Source: Acetobacteraceae bacterium (lineage in GTDB: Bacteria > Pseudomonadota > Alphaproteobacteria > Acetobacterales > Acetobacteraceae). From it: a stretch of DNA of 12,465 bases. The notes below the pieces were generated by a model, which saw only the letters and a program-made list of their open reading frames with translations, searched no databases and had not been told where the DNA came from. The translations under genes were made by a program, and so were the position numbers. Each line of letters begins with the position of its first letter. Position 1 is the first letter of the stretch. This document shows, piece after piece, positions 1 to 6,134 of this stretch. The stretch lies in the NCBI GenBank assembly GCA_003133265.1, contig PKWQ01000128.1:1-12465 (forward strand), in the 5' to 3' direction.

Positions 1-93
1 ATCGATCTGCCGCGCCCGCGCGCCATCGACATGCTGGTGGACGCCGAGTTCAATGCGCTGAAACGCGACATCATGCACCAGCTGCGCGGCTAG
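1..93 (+). CDS. ABC transporter ATP-binding protein, C-terminal end (partial)
   Basis: The frame is open from the window edge to TAG at 91-93, giving 30 residues that begin IDLPRPRAIDMLVDAEF and end in QLRG. The LPRPR segment followed by a short helix ending in a leucine/arginine pair is typical of the extreme C-terminus of ATPases of the nitrate/sulfonate/taurine importer family (SsuB, TauB, NrtD). Such proteins hydrolyse ATP at the cytoplasmic face to drive uptake through a partner permease and binding protein, which would lie left of the window. Walker and signature motifs are not in view, so the call rests on the tail alone. A GCGGC-TAG-GCCGC hairpin spans the stop codon. The next gene is convergent, 27 nt away. 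The substrate cannot be told; the flavin monooxygenase next door would fit an organosulfur or aromatic compound. Confidence 0.6.
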   Translation: MDLPRPRAIDMLVDAEFNALKRDIMHQLRG

Positions 94-98
94 GCCGC
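86..98. terminator. Weak candidate terminator hairpin at convergent gene ends
   Basis: GCGGC (86-90) and GCCGC (94-98) form a 5-bp GC stem around the TAG stop codon, in the short gap between two convergent genes. There is no following T-tract and the loop is only 3 nt, so this is a weak candidate. Confidence 0.2.
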
Positions 99-120
99 TC
101 GCCGAACGGTCTTCCCGGGC

Positions 121-1311
121 TTACAGCCAGCGCTGGCTGAACGGCAGCCCCAGGATGTGCTGGCCCACGGTCTCGAAATGCGCCTGCCGGGCCTGGATCT
201 GCTGCGTCACCGCGTGCATGTCGCGAAAACGGCGCTCGAACGGGTTGCTTTCGAAGATCGCGGTCGCGCCCGCCTCGTGATAGGCGAAATCCACCACCTC
301 GCGCGCCCGGTGGATCGCGTAGGTGGAGGCGAGGCGGATCTTCACCCGCTGGTCCAGCGTCAGCTCGCCGTCTGTCGTGACCGTCTCCTGCGCCTCGCGC
401 AGCGCGTTCAGCAGATAGAGCTTCGCCGCGCCCAGCTGTGCCTCGCAGATCGCGAGCTTCGACTGGATCACCGCGTTGTCGCCCAATGTGGTCGCGGTCA
501 GCGCCGGGGTCTTCTCCCGCGCCAGCCGGATGAAGGCGTCCAACGCGGCGCGCGCGATGCCCATGCCGACACTGGCGAAGCCGGCGGCGTATATCTGGGC
601 GGTGGCGAAACGATACAGCAGGCCGGGATGGCGCCGCTCCGACGCCAGGTCGCGGGTCAGGCTGAGCTGGTCGGGCACAAACATGTCCTTGACCGCGTAG
701 GTGTCGCTGCCGGTGCCGCGCAGGCCCATCACGTCCCAGTTCACGGTGATGGTCGCGTCCTCGCGTCGGAACAGCATGGTGCTGTCCCACGGCCTGCCGT
801 CCGGATGCCGGCGTGGCGAGCCGTCGGCGTTGAAGGTGGGGCAATGCCCGCCGAGCCATGTGCTGTGGCGGCTGCCGCTGGCGAACTGCCAGATGCCGTT
901 GACCGTCCAGCCGTCGTCCACCTTGACCGCGCGCGCACCCGGTCCCTGGCCCCAGGCCAGCACGGCGCGCGGGTCCGCGAACACCTGCTGTGCCGCCGCC
1001 GGCTCCAGATACGCCGCCGACATCGAGCAGCCGGAGCCCTGGTTCATGCACCAGGCGGCGCTGGCATCGCCGCGGGCGATCTGTTCCACGCACTGCACAT
1101 ACGTTACCGGGTCGAGCTCGGCGCCGCCGAGGGAGCGGGGCAGCAGCAGCCGGAACATGCCCGCCGCGTGCATCGCATCGACGATGCGGGCCGGCAGTTC
1201 GCATGCCCGGTCGATCTCGGGCCCGGCGGCTTGCAGATCGGGCACCAGCGCGCCGGCGCGGGCGATGTGGTCGATGTCGGCGATCTGCCAGCCGGTGTTG
1301 TTGGCATCCAT
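121..1311 (-). CDS. Acyl-CoA dehydrogenase-fold flavin-dependent monooxygenase (HsaA/DszC/HpaB-like)
   Basis: This 396-residue protein has the acyl-CoA dehydrogenase layout: an N-terminal helical domain (about 1-115, including GMFRLLLPRSLGGAELDP and a GDASAAWCMN segment), a central beta domain (about 120-215, with VNGIWQFASGSRHSTW and MGLRGTGSDTY), and a C-terminal four-helix domain (about 235-380) ending in QRWL. The GDASAAW and FASGSRHSTW segments and the type-2 C-terminal domain point to the two-component monooxygenase branch (HsaA, DszC, HpaB-like, SfnC-like), which uses reduced FMN or FAD and oxygen, rather than to a true acyl-CoA dehydrogenase. I do not see a catalytic-glutamate context of the dehydrogenase type. 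Such enzymes need a separate flavin reductase, and none is encoded in the window. The start is ATG at 1311-1309, with GAGGAA (complement of 1319-1324) at good spacing. The gene is divergent from the hydrolase genes and convergent with the ABC ATPase. The substrate is unknown. Confidence 0.8.
   Translation of the reverse strand: MDANNTGWQIADIDHIARAGALVPDLQAAGPEIDRACELPARIVDAMHAAGMFRLLLPRSLGGAELDPVTYVQCVEQIARGDASAAWCMNQGSGCSMSAAYLEPAAAQQVFADPRAVLAWGQGPGARAVKVDDGWTVNGIWQFASGSRHSTWLGGHCPTFNADGSPRRHPDGRPWDSTMLFRREDATITVNWDVMGLRGTGSDTYAVKDMFVPDQLSLTRDLASERRHPGLLYRFATAQIYAAGFASVGMGIARAALDAFIRLAREKTPALTATTLGDNAVIQSKLAICEAQLGAAKLYLLNALREAQETVTTDGELTLDQRVKIRLASTYAIHRAREVVDFAYHEAGATAIFESNPFERRFRDMHAVTQQIQARQAHFETVGQHILGLPFSQRWL
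124..139. repeat. 16-bp perfect palindrome at the 3' end of the monooxygenase gene
   Basis: CAGCCAGCGCTGGCTG is exactly self-complementary. It covers the last codons of the monooxygenase, abutting its TAA stop (complement of 121-123). In the transcript it could fold into a 6-bp stem with a GCGC loop. No U-tract follows, so it is recorded as a palindrome and only a possible terminator or 3'-end stabiliser. Confidence 0.5.
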
Positions 1312-1407
1312 GGAGGCGTTCCTCGTTTATCGTTTCGTCGGTCGTTGCCGCGCGCGCCGCACTCGGGCTGTGGCATCACGCTACACCGCGTTCGATCGGT
1401 TGCGAAA

Positions 1408-1425
1408 GCGGCCATGATCGGCCGC
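1408..1425. repeat. Perfect inverted repeat GCGGCC-N6-GGCCGC
   Basis: Arms at 1408-1413 and 1420-1425 flank ATGATC in the divergent intergenic region between the monooxygenase and the hydrolase genes. It could be an operator or a hairpin. Nothing in the window identifies a binding protein, and short GC dyads are common at this base composition. Confidence 0.35.
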
Positions 1426-1454
1426 GGCAGTCGGATATGCGCCCGCCGGCGCGG

Positions 1455-1484
1455 TTGACGTACCGGCAGGGTCTCCCCAATACT
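1455..1484 (+). promoter_or_regulatory. Candidate promoter for the mini-ORF and hydrolase genes
   Basis: TTGACG at 1455-1460 is a good -35 box. An AATACT at 1479-1484 lies 18 bp downstream as a modest -10. Transcription would start near 1491, leaving a short leader ahead of the strong Shine-Dalgarno at 1500-1506. The -10 is poor, so an activator may be needed. No convincing promoter was found for the divergent monooxygenase gene in the remainder of 1312-1513. Confidence 0.35.
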
Positions 1485-1492
1485 GCCCGGTA
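1461..1492. promoter_or_regulatory. Imperfect dyad over the candidate -10 (possible operator)
   Basis: TACCGGCAG at 1461-1469 and CTGCCCGGTA at 1483-1492 are inverted copies differing by one inserted base. The dyad starts directly after the TTGACG box and ends just past the AATACT box, where a repressor site or a 5' stem-loop would be expected. The cognate regulator is not identifiable; the TetR at 3380-3982 is one candidate within the window. Confidence 0.35.
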
Positions 1493-1513
1493 ACTATACA
1501 GGGAGGTACGGTG

Positions 1514-1609
1514 ATGAAAGCGGAGACGCTGTGGTTTCAGCTTGTGCCGTACACGGAACCGCCGGACGGTCCCGCCGATCCATCCGGCATTTTCAGGAGT
1601 ACGCCGTGA
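1514..1609 (+). CDS. 31-codon mini-ORF overlapping the hydrolase start
   Basis: ATG at 1514 is preceded by AGGGAGG (1500-1506), the best ribosome binding site in this area, 7 nt away. The frame encodes 31 residues, beginning MKAETLWFQLVPYTEPPDGP, and stops at TGA 1607-1609. That stop overlaps the GTG start of the hydrolase as GTGA, the usual arrangement for translational coupling. It may be a leader peptide that loads ribosomes for the hydrolase. Alternatively it may be a relic of a luciferase-like (LLM-class) flavin monooxygenase, many of which begin with an MK-x-F-x-L-x-PY-like segment. That resemblance is from memory and rests on about 12 residues. No catalytic function is proposed. Confidence 0.45.
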   Translation: MKAETLWFQLVPYTEPPDGPADPSGIFRSTP

Positions 1610-2388
1610 GCGAACCCGAGACGCTGACGATCGATGTCAACGGCTTTCCCACCCGCGTCTGGCGCAAAGGGAGCGGCCCGAGGATCGGCTTCCTGGCCGG
1701 GTTCGGCGGGCTGCCGCGCTGGGTACCGTTCCTGGACAGGCTGTCCGAGACGCGCACCGTGATCGTGCCGTCGCTGCCGGGCTTCCCCGGCGGGGATCGC
1801 GGCCACAGCGTGCTCGACAGCCATCTCGACTGGGTGCTGGCGGTGCGCGAGATCCTGGTCAAGGCCGATCTGGTGGGTGCCGATCTGGCGGCCAGCTCGG
1901 TCGGCGCGGCGCTGGCGCTGGAGGCTGCGGCGATCTGGCCGGAGTTTGTGCGGCGGCTGGCGCTGATCGCGCCGTTCGGTTTGTTCGACGACAAGGCGCC
2001 GCCCGCCGATCCCTGGGCGCAGCGCGCCGACAACGTGCCGGGCCTGCTCTGCGCCGACCCGGACATCTGGACCGCGATGAAGGCGGTTCCCGAAGGGGCG
2101 AACTCCATCGAATGGCCGATCGAGCAGACCCGCGCGGCCGAGGCGGCGGCACGCATCTTCTGGCCGCTGGGCAACACGCGGATCGAGAAGCGGCTGCATC
2201 TGGTCACCCAGCCGACGCTGCTGATCTGGGGCGAGCACGACAGGGTTATTCCGCGCCTCTATGCCGATCATTTTGCCAAGGGCATTGCCGGCAGGACCGA
2301 AACGGCGGTGATCGCCGGTGCCGGGCATCTGGCGGAACTCGACAAACCCGGCGAAACCGCCGCGGCAATTCTTGGCTTCACTTCATAG
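1606..2388 (+). CDS. Alpha/beta hydrolase fold protein
   Basis: From GTG 1606 this is a 260-residue single-domain alpha/beta hydrolase, a normal family length. The oxyanion-loop region is FLAGFGGLPRW (about 29-39). The nucleophile elbow is ASSVG (96-100) with Ser98, where most relatives have GxSxG. The acid is likely Asp212 in LIWGEHDRVIP, and the base His241 in GAGHLAELDKP. The reaction is probably ester, lactone or carbon-carbon bond hydrolysis in the cytoplasm; no signal peptide is seen. An upstream ATG-type extension to 1531 is open but lacks family similarity. CAGGAG (1594-1599) sits 6 nt before GTG 1606, and the mini-ORF overlaps it as GTGA, so I chose 1606. The esterase gene follows after 25 nt, presumably in the same operon. 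Confidence 0.8.
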   Translation: MSEPETLTIDVNGFPTRVWRKGSGPRIGFLAGFGGLPRWVPFLDRLSETRTVIVPSLPGFPGGDRGHSVLDSHLDWVLAVREILVKADLVGADLAASSVGAALALEAAAIWPEFVRRLALIAPFGLFDDKAPPADPWAQRADNVPGLLCADPDIWTAMKAVPEGANSIEWPIEQTRAAEAAARIFWPLGNTRIEKRLHLVTQPTLLIWGEHDRVIPRLYADHFAKGIAGRTETAVIAGAGHLAELDKPGETAAAILGFTS

Positions 2389-2413
2389 GCCAGACGCGGC
2401 AGGGGATGATGGA

Positions 2414-3352
2414 ATGACGCTCGATCCGGATGTCGAACGGCTGCTCGAACTGATCAAGACGGCGGGGCGTCCCGCGCTCGACAGTCTGCCGCCGCCCGAG
2501 GCGCGCGTGGCATACAAGGCCGGCCGCACGATATTGCAGCCGGACCCGGCGGAGGTCGCGTCGGTCCGCGATCTGACGGTGCCGGGGCCGGGCGGGCCGA
2601 TTCCGGTGCGGCTGTATCGCGGCATCGGCACCGAGGCCGGGCGGAAACTACCCTGCCTGGTCTATTATCACGGCGGCGGCTGGGTGATCGGCGACATCGA
2701 CAGCCATGACGTGATCTGCCGCCGTCTGGCGAACGGGGCGCAGTGCGCGGTGCTGTCGGTCGATTACCGGCTGGCGCCGGAGCATAAATTCCCCGCCGCG
2801 TTCGACGACGCGGTGGCCGCGATGCGCTTCGCGGTGGATCAGGCCGGGCAGATCGGTGTCGATCCGAACCGCGTCGCGGTCGGCGGCGACAGCGCCGGCG
2901 GCAACCTGGCCGCCGCCGCCGCGCTGGCCGGGCGCGATGCGGGGCTGGCACTGACGCAGCAGGTGCTGATCTATCCGGCCACCGACATGACCATGAGCCT
3001 CGATTCGTACAAGCGCGTCACCGACGGCTTTCCGCTGGTGGCGCGGACGATGGGCTGGTTCGTCGATCACTATCTGCGCAACGAGGCGGACAAGTACGAC
3101 TGGCGCGCCTCGCCGTTGCACGCGGCGAGCCTGCGCGGCACCGCGCCGGCCATTGTCGTCGTTGCCGCGCACGATCCGCTGGCCGACGATGGGCTGGCCT
3201 ACGCGCGGCGGCTGGAACAGGACGGCGTGCGAGTGGTCAGCAGCTATTTCAGCGGCCAGCTGCACGGCTTCGTGTCGATGGGCAAATTGTTGCGCGCGTC
3301 GGACACGGCGCTGGAAACGATCTCGGCTGTGCTGCGCAACGCCTGGGCCTGA
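2414..3352 (+). CDS. HSL-family alpha/beta hydrolase (esterase/lipase)
   Basis: This 312-residue protein belongs to the hormone-sensitive-lipase family of carboxylesterases. The oxyanion motif HGGGW is at 86-90 and is followed by the usual VDYRLAPEHKFPAAFDD segment (116-132). The nucleophile motif is GDSAGGN (158-164) with Ser160. The acid is Asp254 in AAHDPLADDG and the base His284 in LHGF. It is expected to hydrolyse short or medium acyl esters in the cytoplasm. The residue order and length match the family well, so the triad appears intact. ATG 2414 is chosen because similarity starts there and a purine-rich AGGGGATGATGGA precedes it. An in-frame ATG at 2318 lies inside the preceding gene. 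The gene is 25 nt downstream of the other hydrolase and convergent with the TetR gene. Confidence 0.88.
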   Translation: MTLDPDVERLLELIKTAGRPALDSLPPPEARVAYKAGRTILQPDPAEVASVRDLTVPGPGGPIPVRLYRGIGTEAGRKLPCLVYYHGGGWVIGDIDSHDVICRRLANGAQCAVLSVDYRLAPEHKFPAAFDDAVAAMRFAVDQAGQIGVDPNRVAVGGDSAGGNLAAAAALAGRDAGLALTQQVLIYPATDMTMSLDSYKRVTDGFPLVARTMGWFVDHYLRNEADKYDWRASPLHAASLRGTAPAIVVVAAHDPLADDGLAYARRLEQDGVRVVSSYFSGQLHGFVSMGKLLRASDTALETISAVLRNAWA

Positions 3353-3358
3353 GCGGCG

Positions 3359-3377
3359 GCGGCGTAACAGGCGCCGC
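3359..3377. terminator. Candidate bidirectional terminator between convergent esterase and TetR genes
   Basis: GCGGCG (3359-3364), loop TAACAGG, then CGCCGC (3372-3377) form a 6-bp all-GC stem within the 27-nt gap between convergent stop codons. No T-run follows on either strand, so termination is plausible but unproven. Confidence 0.3.
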
Positions 3378-3379
3378 GG

Positions 3380-3982
3380 CTATGTCTGTGGCTGGTCCAG
3401 ATGCACGCCGGACATTTGCAGGGCGAAATCCGCCATCCGCTCGCACAGCTCGTCCACCGGCAGGCGTCCGCCGGGGCGGTGCCACGTATAGGCCCAGCTG
3501 ATCATCCCGCCGATTGCCAGCGCGGCCAGGCTTACGTCCCGGATATGGAATTCCCCGGCCGCGACGCCTTCCCGGAGTAGTTTCGACAGCAGCCGGTCGA
3601 ACTTCTTGCGCTGCGTGTTGATTTCCTCGTGCGCTTCCGGCGAAAGGTTCTTTTCCTCGCGGAAATAGATGGCGATGTTCGGCTGGCGGACCAGGACCAC
3701 CTTGGCGAAGTCGACGATGGCACGGCGCAGTCTTTGCGTCGGCGTTCCGGCGGTCTTGGCCGCCTGGGCGACCGCGGCCACCGACATCTCGATGGTGGGC
3801 AGGCAGACCGCCGCCAGCAGGTCGGTCTTGCTGCGAAAATGCGTGTAGATGAAAGGCTTCGTCACGCCGAGTTCGGCGGCGATGTCGTCGAGCGTCGTTC
3901 CGGTGAAGCCGCGCGCATAGAACAGCGCCATCGCTTCTTCCAGGATACGCTCTCGCTTGTATGCCAGGATCTCGTCGCGCAT
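3380..3982 (-). CDS. TetR/AcrR-family transcriptional regulator
   Basis: This 200-residue protein is of the usual TetR length. The N-terminal helix-turn-helix domain covers about 7-52: RERILEEAMALFYARGFTGT, then LDDIAAELGVTKPFIYTHFRSKTDLL, with the recognition helix around TKPFIYTHFRSK (41-52). The C-terminal ligand-binding part (about 60-195) is helical and variable, including FREEKNLSPEAHEEI (107-121), a pattern common in TetR regulators of acyl-CoA or fatty-acid genes. The ligand is not identifiable. ATG at 3982 is chosen because the domain begins immediately after it. The frame stays open far upstream only as an overlap with the divergent gene. No strong Shine-Dalgarno is seen, and a nearby TTG is an alternative start. 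It most likely represses the divergent short-chain dehydrogenase and itself from the shared 180-nt region. Confidence 0.9.
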   Translation of the reverse strand: MRDEILAYKRERILEEAMALFYARGFTGTTLDDIAAELGVTKPFIYTHFRSKTDLLAAVCLPTIEMSVAAVAQAAKTAGTPTQRLRRAIVDFAKVVLVRQPNIAIYFREEKNLSPEAHEEINTQRKKFDRLLSKLLREGVAAGEFHIRDVSLAALAIGGMISWAYTWHRPGGRLPVDELCERMADFALQMSGVHLDQPQT

Positions 3983-4076
3983 CCGAGACAATCCATTGCT
4001 TAAAGAAAGTATCCTAGCGCGCGGGCGGCCGAATGGAAAGAATCTGGCGCGAGTCGCGGCCATCCGCTTACGCGCA

Positions 4077-4084
4077 ATTCGAAT
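4077..4084. promoter_or_regulatory. Small palindrome ATTCGAAT in the TetR/SDR divergent region
   Basis: ATTCGAAT at 4077-4084 is a perfect 8-bp palindrome, AT-rich in a GC-rich intergenic region. It lies just upstream of the candidate SDR -35 box, so it could be the core of a TetR operator. It is short, and the flanks GCGCA and CGCTC are only loosely symmetrical. Confidence 0.25.
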
Positions 4085-4089
4085 CGCTC

Positions 4090-4118
4090 TTGAGCCGTCC
4101 GCCATAGGCAGCCATCCT
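4090..4118 (+). promoter_or_regulatory. Candidate promoter for the SDR gene
   Basis: TTGAGC at 4090-4095 and CATCCT at 4113-4118 are separated by 17 bp, upstream of the SDR Shine-Dalgarno AGGAGG at 4152-4157. The -10 is weak. For the divergent TetR gene the best -10-like element is GATACT (complement of 4008-4013), without a clear -35. Nothing else was recognised in the 3983-4162 gap. Confidence 0.3.
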
Positions 4119-4162
4119 CGGGGTCCGCCGAGCGTACCAATGGCGCAACGCAGGAGGGAACG

Positions 4163-4930
4163 ATGGCTGGCATGTTGCAGGGCAAGACCGCGCTGATCAC
4201 CGGCGGCGGGTCGGGGATCGGGCGGGCGACGTCGCTGCTGTTCGCGCGCGAGGGCGCGCGGGTCGCGGTGGCCGATATGTCGGAGGACAGCGCCAAGGCG
4301 ACGGTCGGCATGATCAACGCCGCCGGCGGGCAGGCGATGTCTATCCTGGTCGACGTGACCAGTGCGGCCCAGGTGCAGGCGATGATCGACACCACCGTGG
4401 CGGCGTTCGGGCGGCTCGACTGCGCTTACAACAACGCCGGTATCGCCGGATACCAGGTCGGCGCGTCGGGCAAGCGGACGGCGGAATGGTCGGAAGATGC
4501 GTTCGACCGGATGATCGCGGTGAACCTGAAGGGCGTCTGGCTCTGCATGAAGAGCGAGCTGGAGCAGATGGTCAAGCAGGGTGGCGGCTCGATCGTGAAC
4601 ACCGCCTCGATCGCCGGGCTGGTGGGGTTGCAGACCTCCTCGGCCTACGTGGCGAGCAAGCACGGCGTGGTCGGCCTGACCAAGACCGCGGCGCTGGAAT
4701 ATGCCGGGGACAATATCCGGGTGAACGCGGTCTGCCCCGGCTATATCGAAACGCCGATGACGCGCGACACCATGTCGCGCCGCGGCGCGGAACTGATGGC
4801 GCAGGTGCCGTTCCACCGCATGGGCAAGCCGGAGGAAATCGCCGAGATGGTCTGCTGGTTCTGTTCCGACCGCGCGTCCTATGTCAGCGGCTCGGCCTAC
4901 AACGTCGATGGCGGCTATATGGCGACCTGA
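4163..4930 (+). CDS. Short-chain dehydrogenase/reductase (classical SDR)
   Basis: This is a 255-residue classical SDR of standard length. The cofactor motif TGGGSGIG is at 13-20, and Asp38 at the end of the second strand (VAVAD) indicates a preference for NAD(H) over NADP(H). NNAG is at 90-93. The catalytic set is Asn121, Ser149 (NTASIAG), Tyr162 and Lys166 (YVASK), all present. The PG motif CPGYIETPM is at 191-199, and the C-terminus has the DGGY element. It is a cytosolic oxidoreductase acting on an alcohol or ketone, with unknown substrate. AGGAGG at 4152-4157 gives a good ribosome site for ATG 4163. It is divergent from the TetR gene, its likely regulator. It ends 3 nt before the convergent threonine ammonia-lyase stop, with no terminator between. 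Confidence 0.92.
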   Translation: MAGMLQGKTALITGGGSGIGRATSLLFAREGARVAVADMSEDSAKATVGMINAAGGQAMSILVDVTSAAQVQAMIDTTVAAFGRLDCAYNNAGIAGYQVGASGKRTAEWSEDAFDRMIAVNLKGVWLCMKSELEQMVKQGGGSIVNTASIAGLVGLQTSSAYVASKHGVVGLTKTAALEYAGDNIRVNAVCPGYIETPMTRDTMSRRGAELMAQVPFHRMGKPEEIAEMVCWFCSDRASYVSGSAYNVDGGYMAT

Positions 4931-4933
4931 CGT

Positions 4934-6130
4934 TCAGACCCGGCGGACCACGTAGCTGGCTTCCAGCGCGCTGACGATGGTGTTGGCGTGCGCGGGATCG
5001 CGGGCTTCCACCATCACCTCCAGCTCGGCGGCCTGCACCGAGGCGGCGGCGAACAGGCGCTGATGCGAAACCTCGATGATGTTGCCGCCGGTGTCGCCGA
5101 TCTTGGTGGCGATGTCGGCCAGCACGCCGGGACGGTCGGGGATCTGCATGTGCAGGCGCAGCAGCCGTCCGTCGCGCAGCAGGTTGCGCAGCAGCACGTT
5201 GGACAGGATGCGCGCGTCGATGTTGCCGCCGCTCACCGTGGTGCCGACATGCTTGCCGCGGAACCGCTCGGGATAGGTCAGCAGCGCGGCGACGCCGGCG
5301 GCACCCGCGCCTTCCGCCACCACCTTGGCGCCTTCGGCCAGCAGACCGATGGCTTCCTCGATCGCGCGTTCCGGCAACACCAGCACCTCGGTCACGCGGC
5401 GGCGCACCATCTCGAACGCCGTCTCGCCGATGTCGCGCACCGCGATGCCCTCGGCGATGGTCGGGCCGCCGACGGAGACCGGGCGGCCGGCGAGGCGCTG
5501 GGCCATGGCGGTGTAGGCTTCGACCTCCACGCCGTAGACGGCGATGCCCGGCTTGATCGCGGTGGCCGCGACCAGGCAGCCGGCAAGCAGCCCGCCGCCG
5601 CCCACCGGAATGACCAGCACGTCCAGCTCGGGGAAATCGGCGAGCATTTCCAGCGCCACCGTCCCCTGGCCGGCCATCACCGCCGGGTCGTCGTAGGGGT
5701 GGACGAACACCAGCCCCTGCGTCTCGGCCAGCGTCTGCGCGTGCGCGGCGGCCTCGGCGAGGGTTTCGCCGTGCAGTACCACGGTCGCGCCCCAGCCGGC
5801 GGTGCGGGTCACCTTGGTCGAGGGGGTGAATTTCGGCATCACGATGGTCGCGGCGATGCCGAGCAGGCTGGCATGACGCGCCACCGCCTGGGCGTGATTG
5901 CCGGCGGACATGGCGACCACGCCGCGCTCGCGCTCGGCCGGGCTCAGCAGCGCCAGACGGTTGGCCGCGCCGCGCTCCTTGAAGGCGCCGGTCGCCTGGA
6001 GATTTTCCAGCTTCAGGATCACGTCGGCGCCGGTCGCGGCGGACAATGCGGCGCTGCGCACCGACGGGGCGCGCAGCACGCGCCCGGCGATACGCCCGGC
6101 CGCTGCCTCTACATCGGAAAGCTGGAACAC
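4934..6130 (-). CDS. ilvA: Threonine ammonia-lyase with C-terminal ACT domain
   Basis: This 398-residue PLP enzyme converts L-threonine to 2-oxobutanoate and ammonia, the first step towards isoleucine. The PLP lysine is Lys51 in TGAFKERGA. SAGNHAQ is at 75-81, the phosphate-binding GGGG loop at 177-180, and SGGN at 300-303. A single ACT domain occupies about 325-398 (LRLHMQIPDRPGVLADIATKI onward), matching the medium-length form rather than the long E. coli IlvA with its two regulatory lobes. The ACT domain suggests amino-acid feedback or activation. Related serine/threonine dehydratases are an alternative role. The start is GTG at 6130-6128, only 4 nt after the greA stop and without a clear Shine-Dalgarno, so translation is probably coupled to greA. 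Its 3' end almost touches the convergent SDR gene. Confidence 0.88.
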   Translation of the reverse strand: MFQLSDVEAAAGRIAGRVLRAPSVRSAALSAATGADVILKLENLQATGAFKERGAANRLALLSPAERERGVVAMSAGNHAQAVARHASLLGIAATIVMPKFTPSTKVTRTAGWGATVVLHGETLAEAAAHAQTLAETQGLVFVHPYDDPAVMAGQGTVALEMLADFPELDVLVIPVGGGGLLAGCLVAATAIKPGIAVYGVEVEAYTAMAQRLAGRPVSVGGPTIAEGIAVRDIGETAFEMVRRRVTEVLVLPERAIEEAIGLLAEGAKVVAEGAGAAGVAALLTYPERFRGKHVGTTVSGGNIDARILSNVLLRNLLRDGRLLRLHMQIPDRPGVLADIATKIGDTGGNIIEVSHQRLFAAASVQAAELEVMVEARDPAHANTIVSALEASYVVRRV

Positions 6131-6134
6131 AGGA

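Noticed and set aside
157..1458. A long plus-strand frame across the monooxygenase gene
   Set aside because: It is antisense to a gene with clear acyl-CoA dehydrogenase-fold features, and its translation has no motif.
1531..1605. Upstream extension of the alpha/beta hydrolase to 1531
   Set aside because: It has no ribosome site and no family similarity, and it overlaps the mini-ORF in another frame. CAGGAG before GTG 1606 is a better start.
3983..4816. Upstream extension of the TetR frame into a 478-residue protein
   Set aside because: The extension is antisense to the SDR gene, has no recognisable domain, and the TetR domain begins right after ATG 3982.
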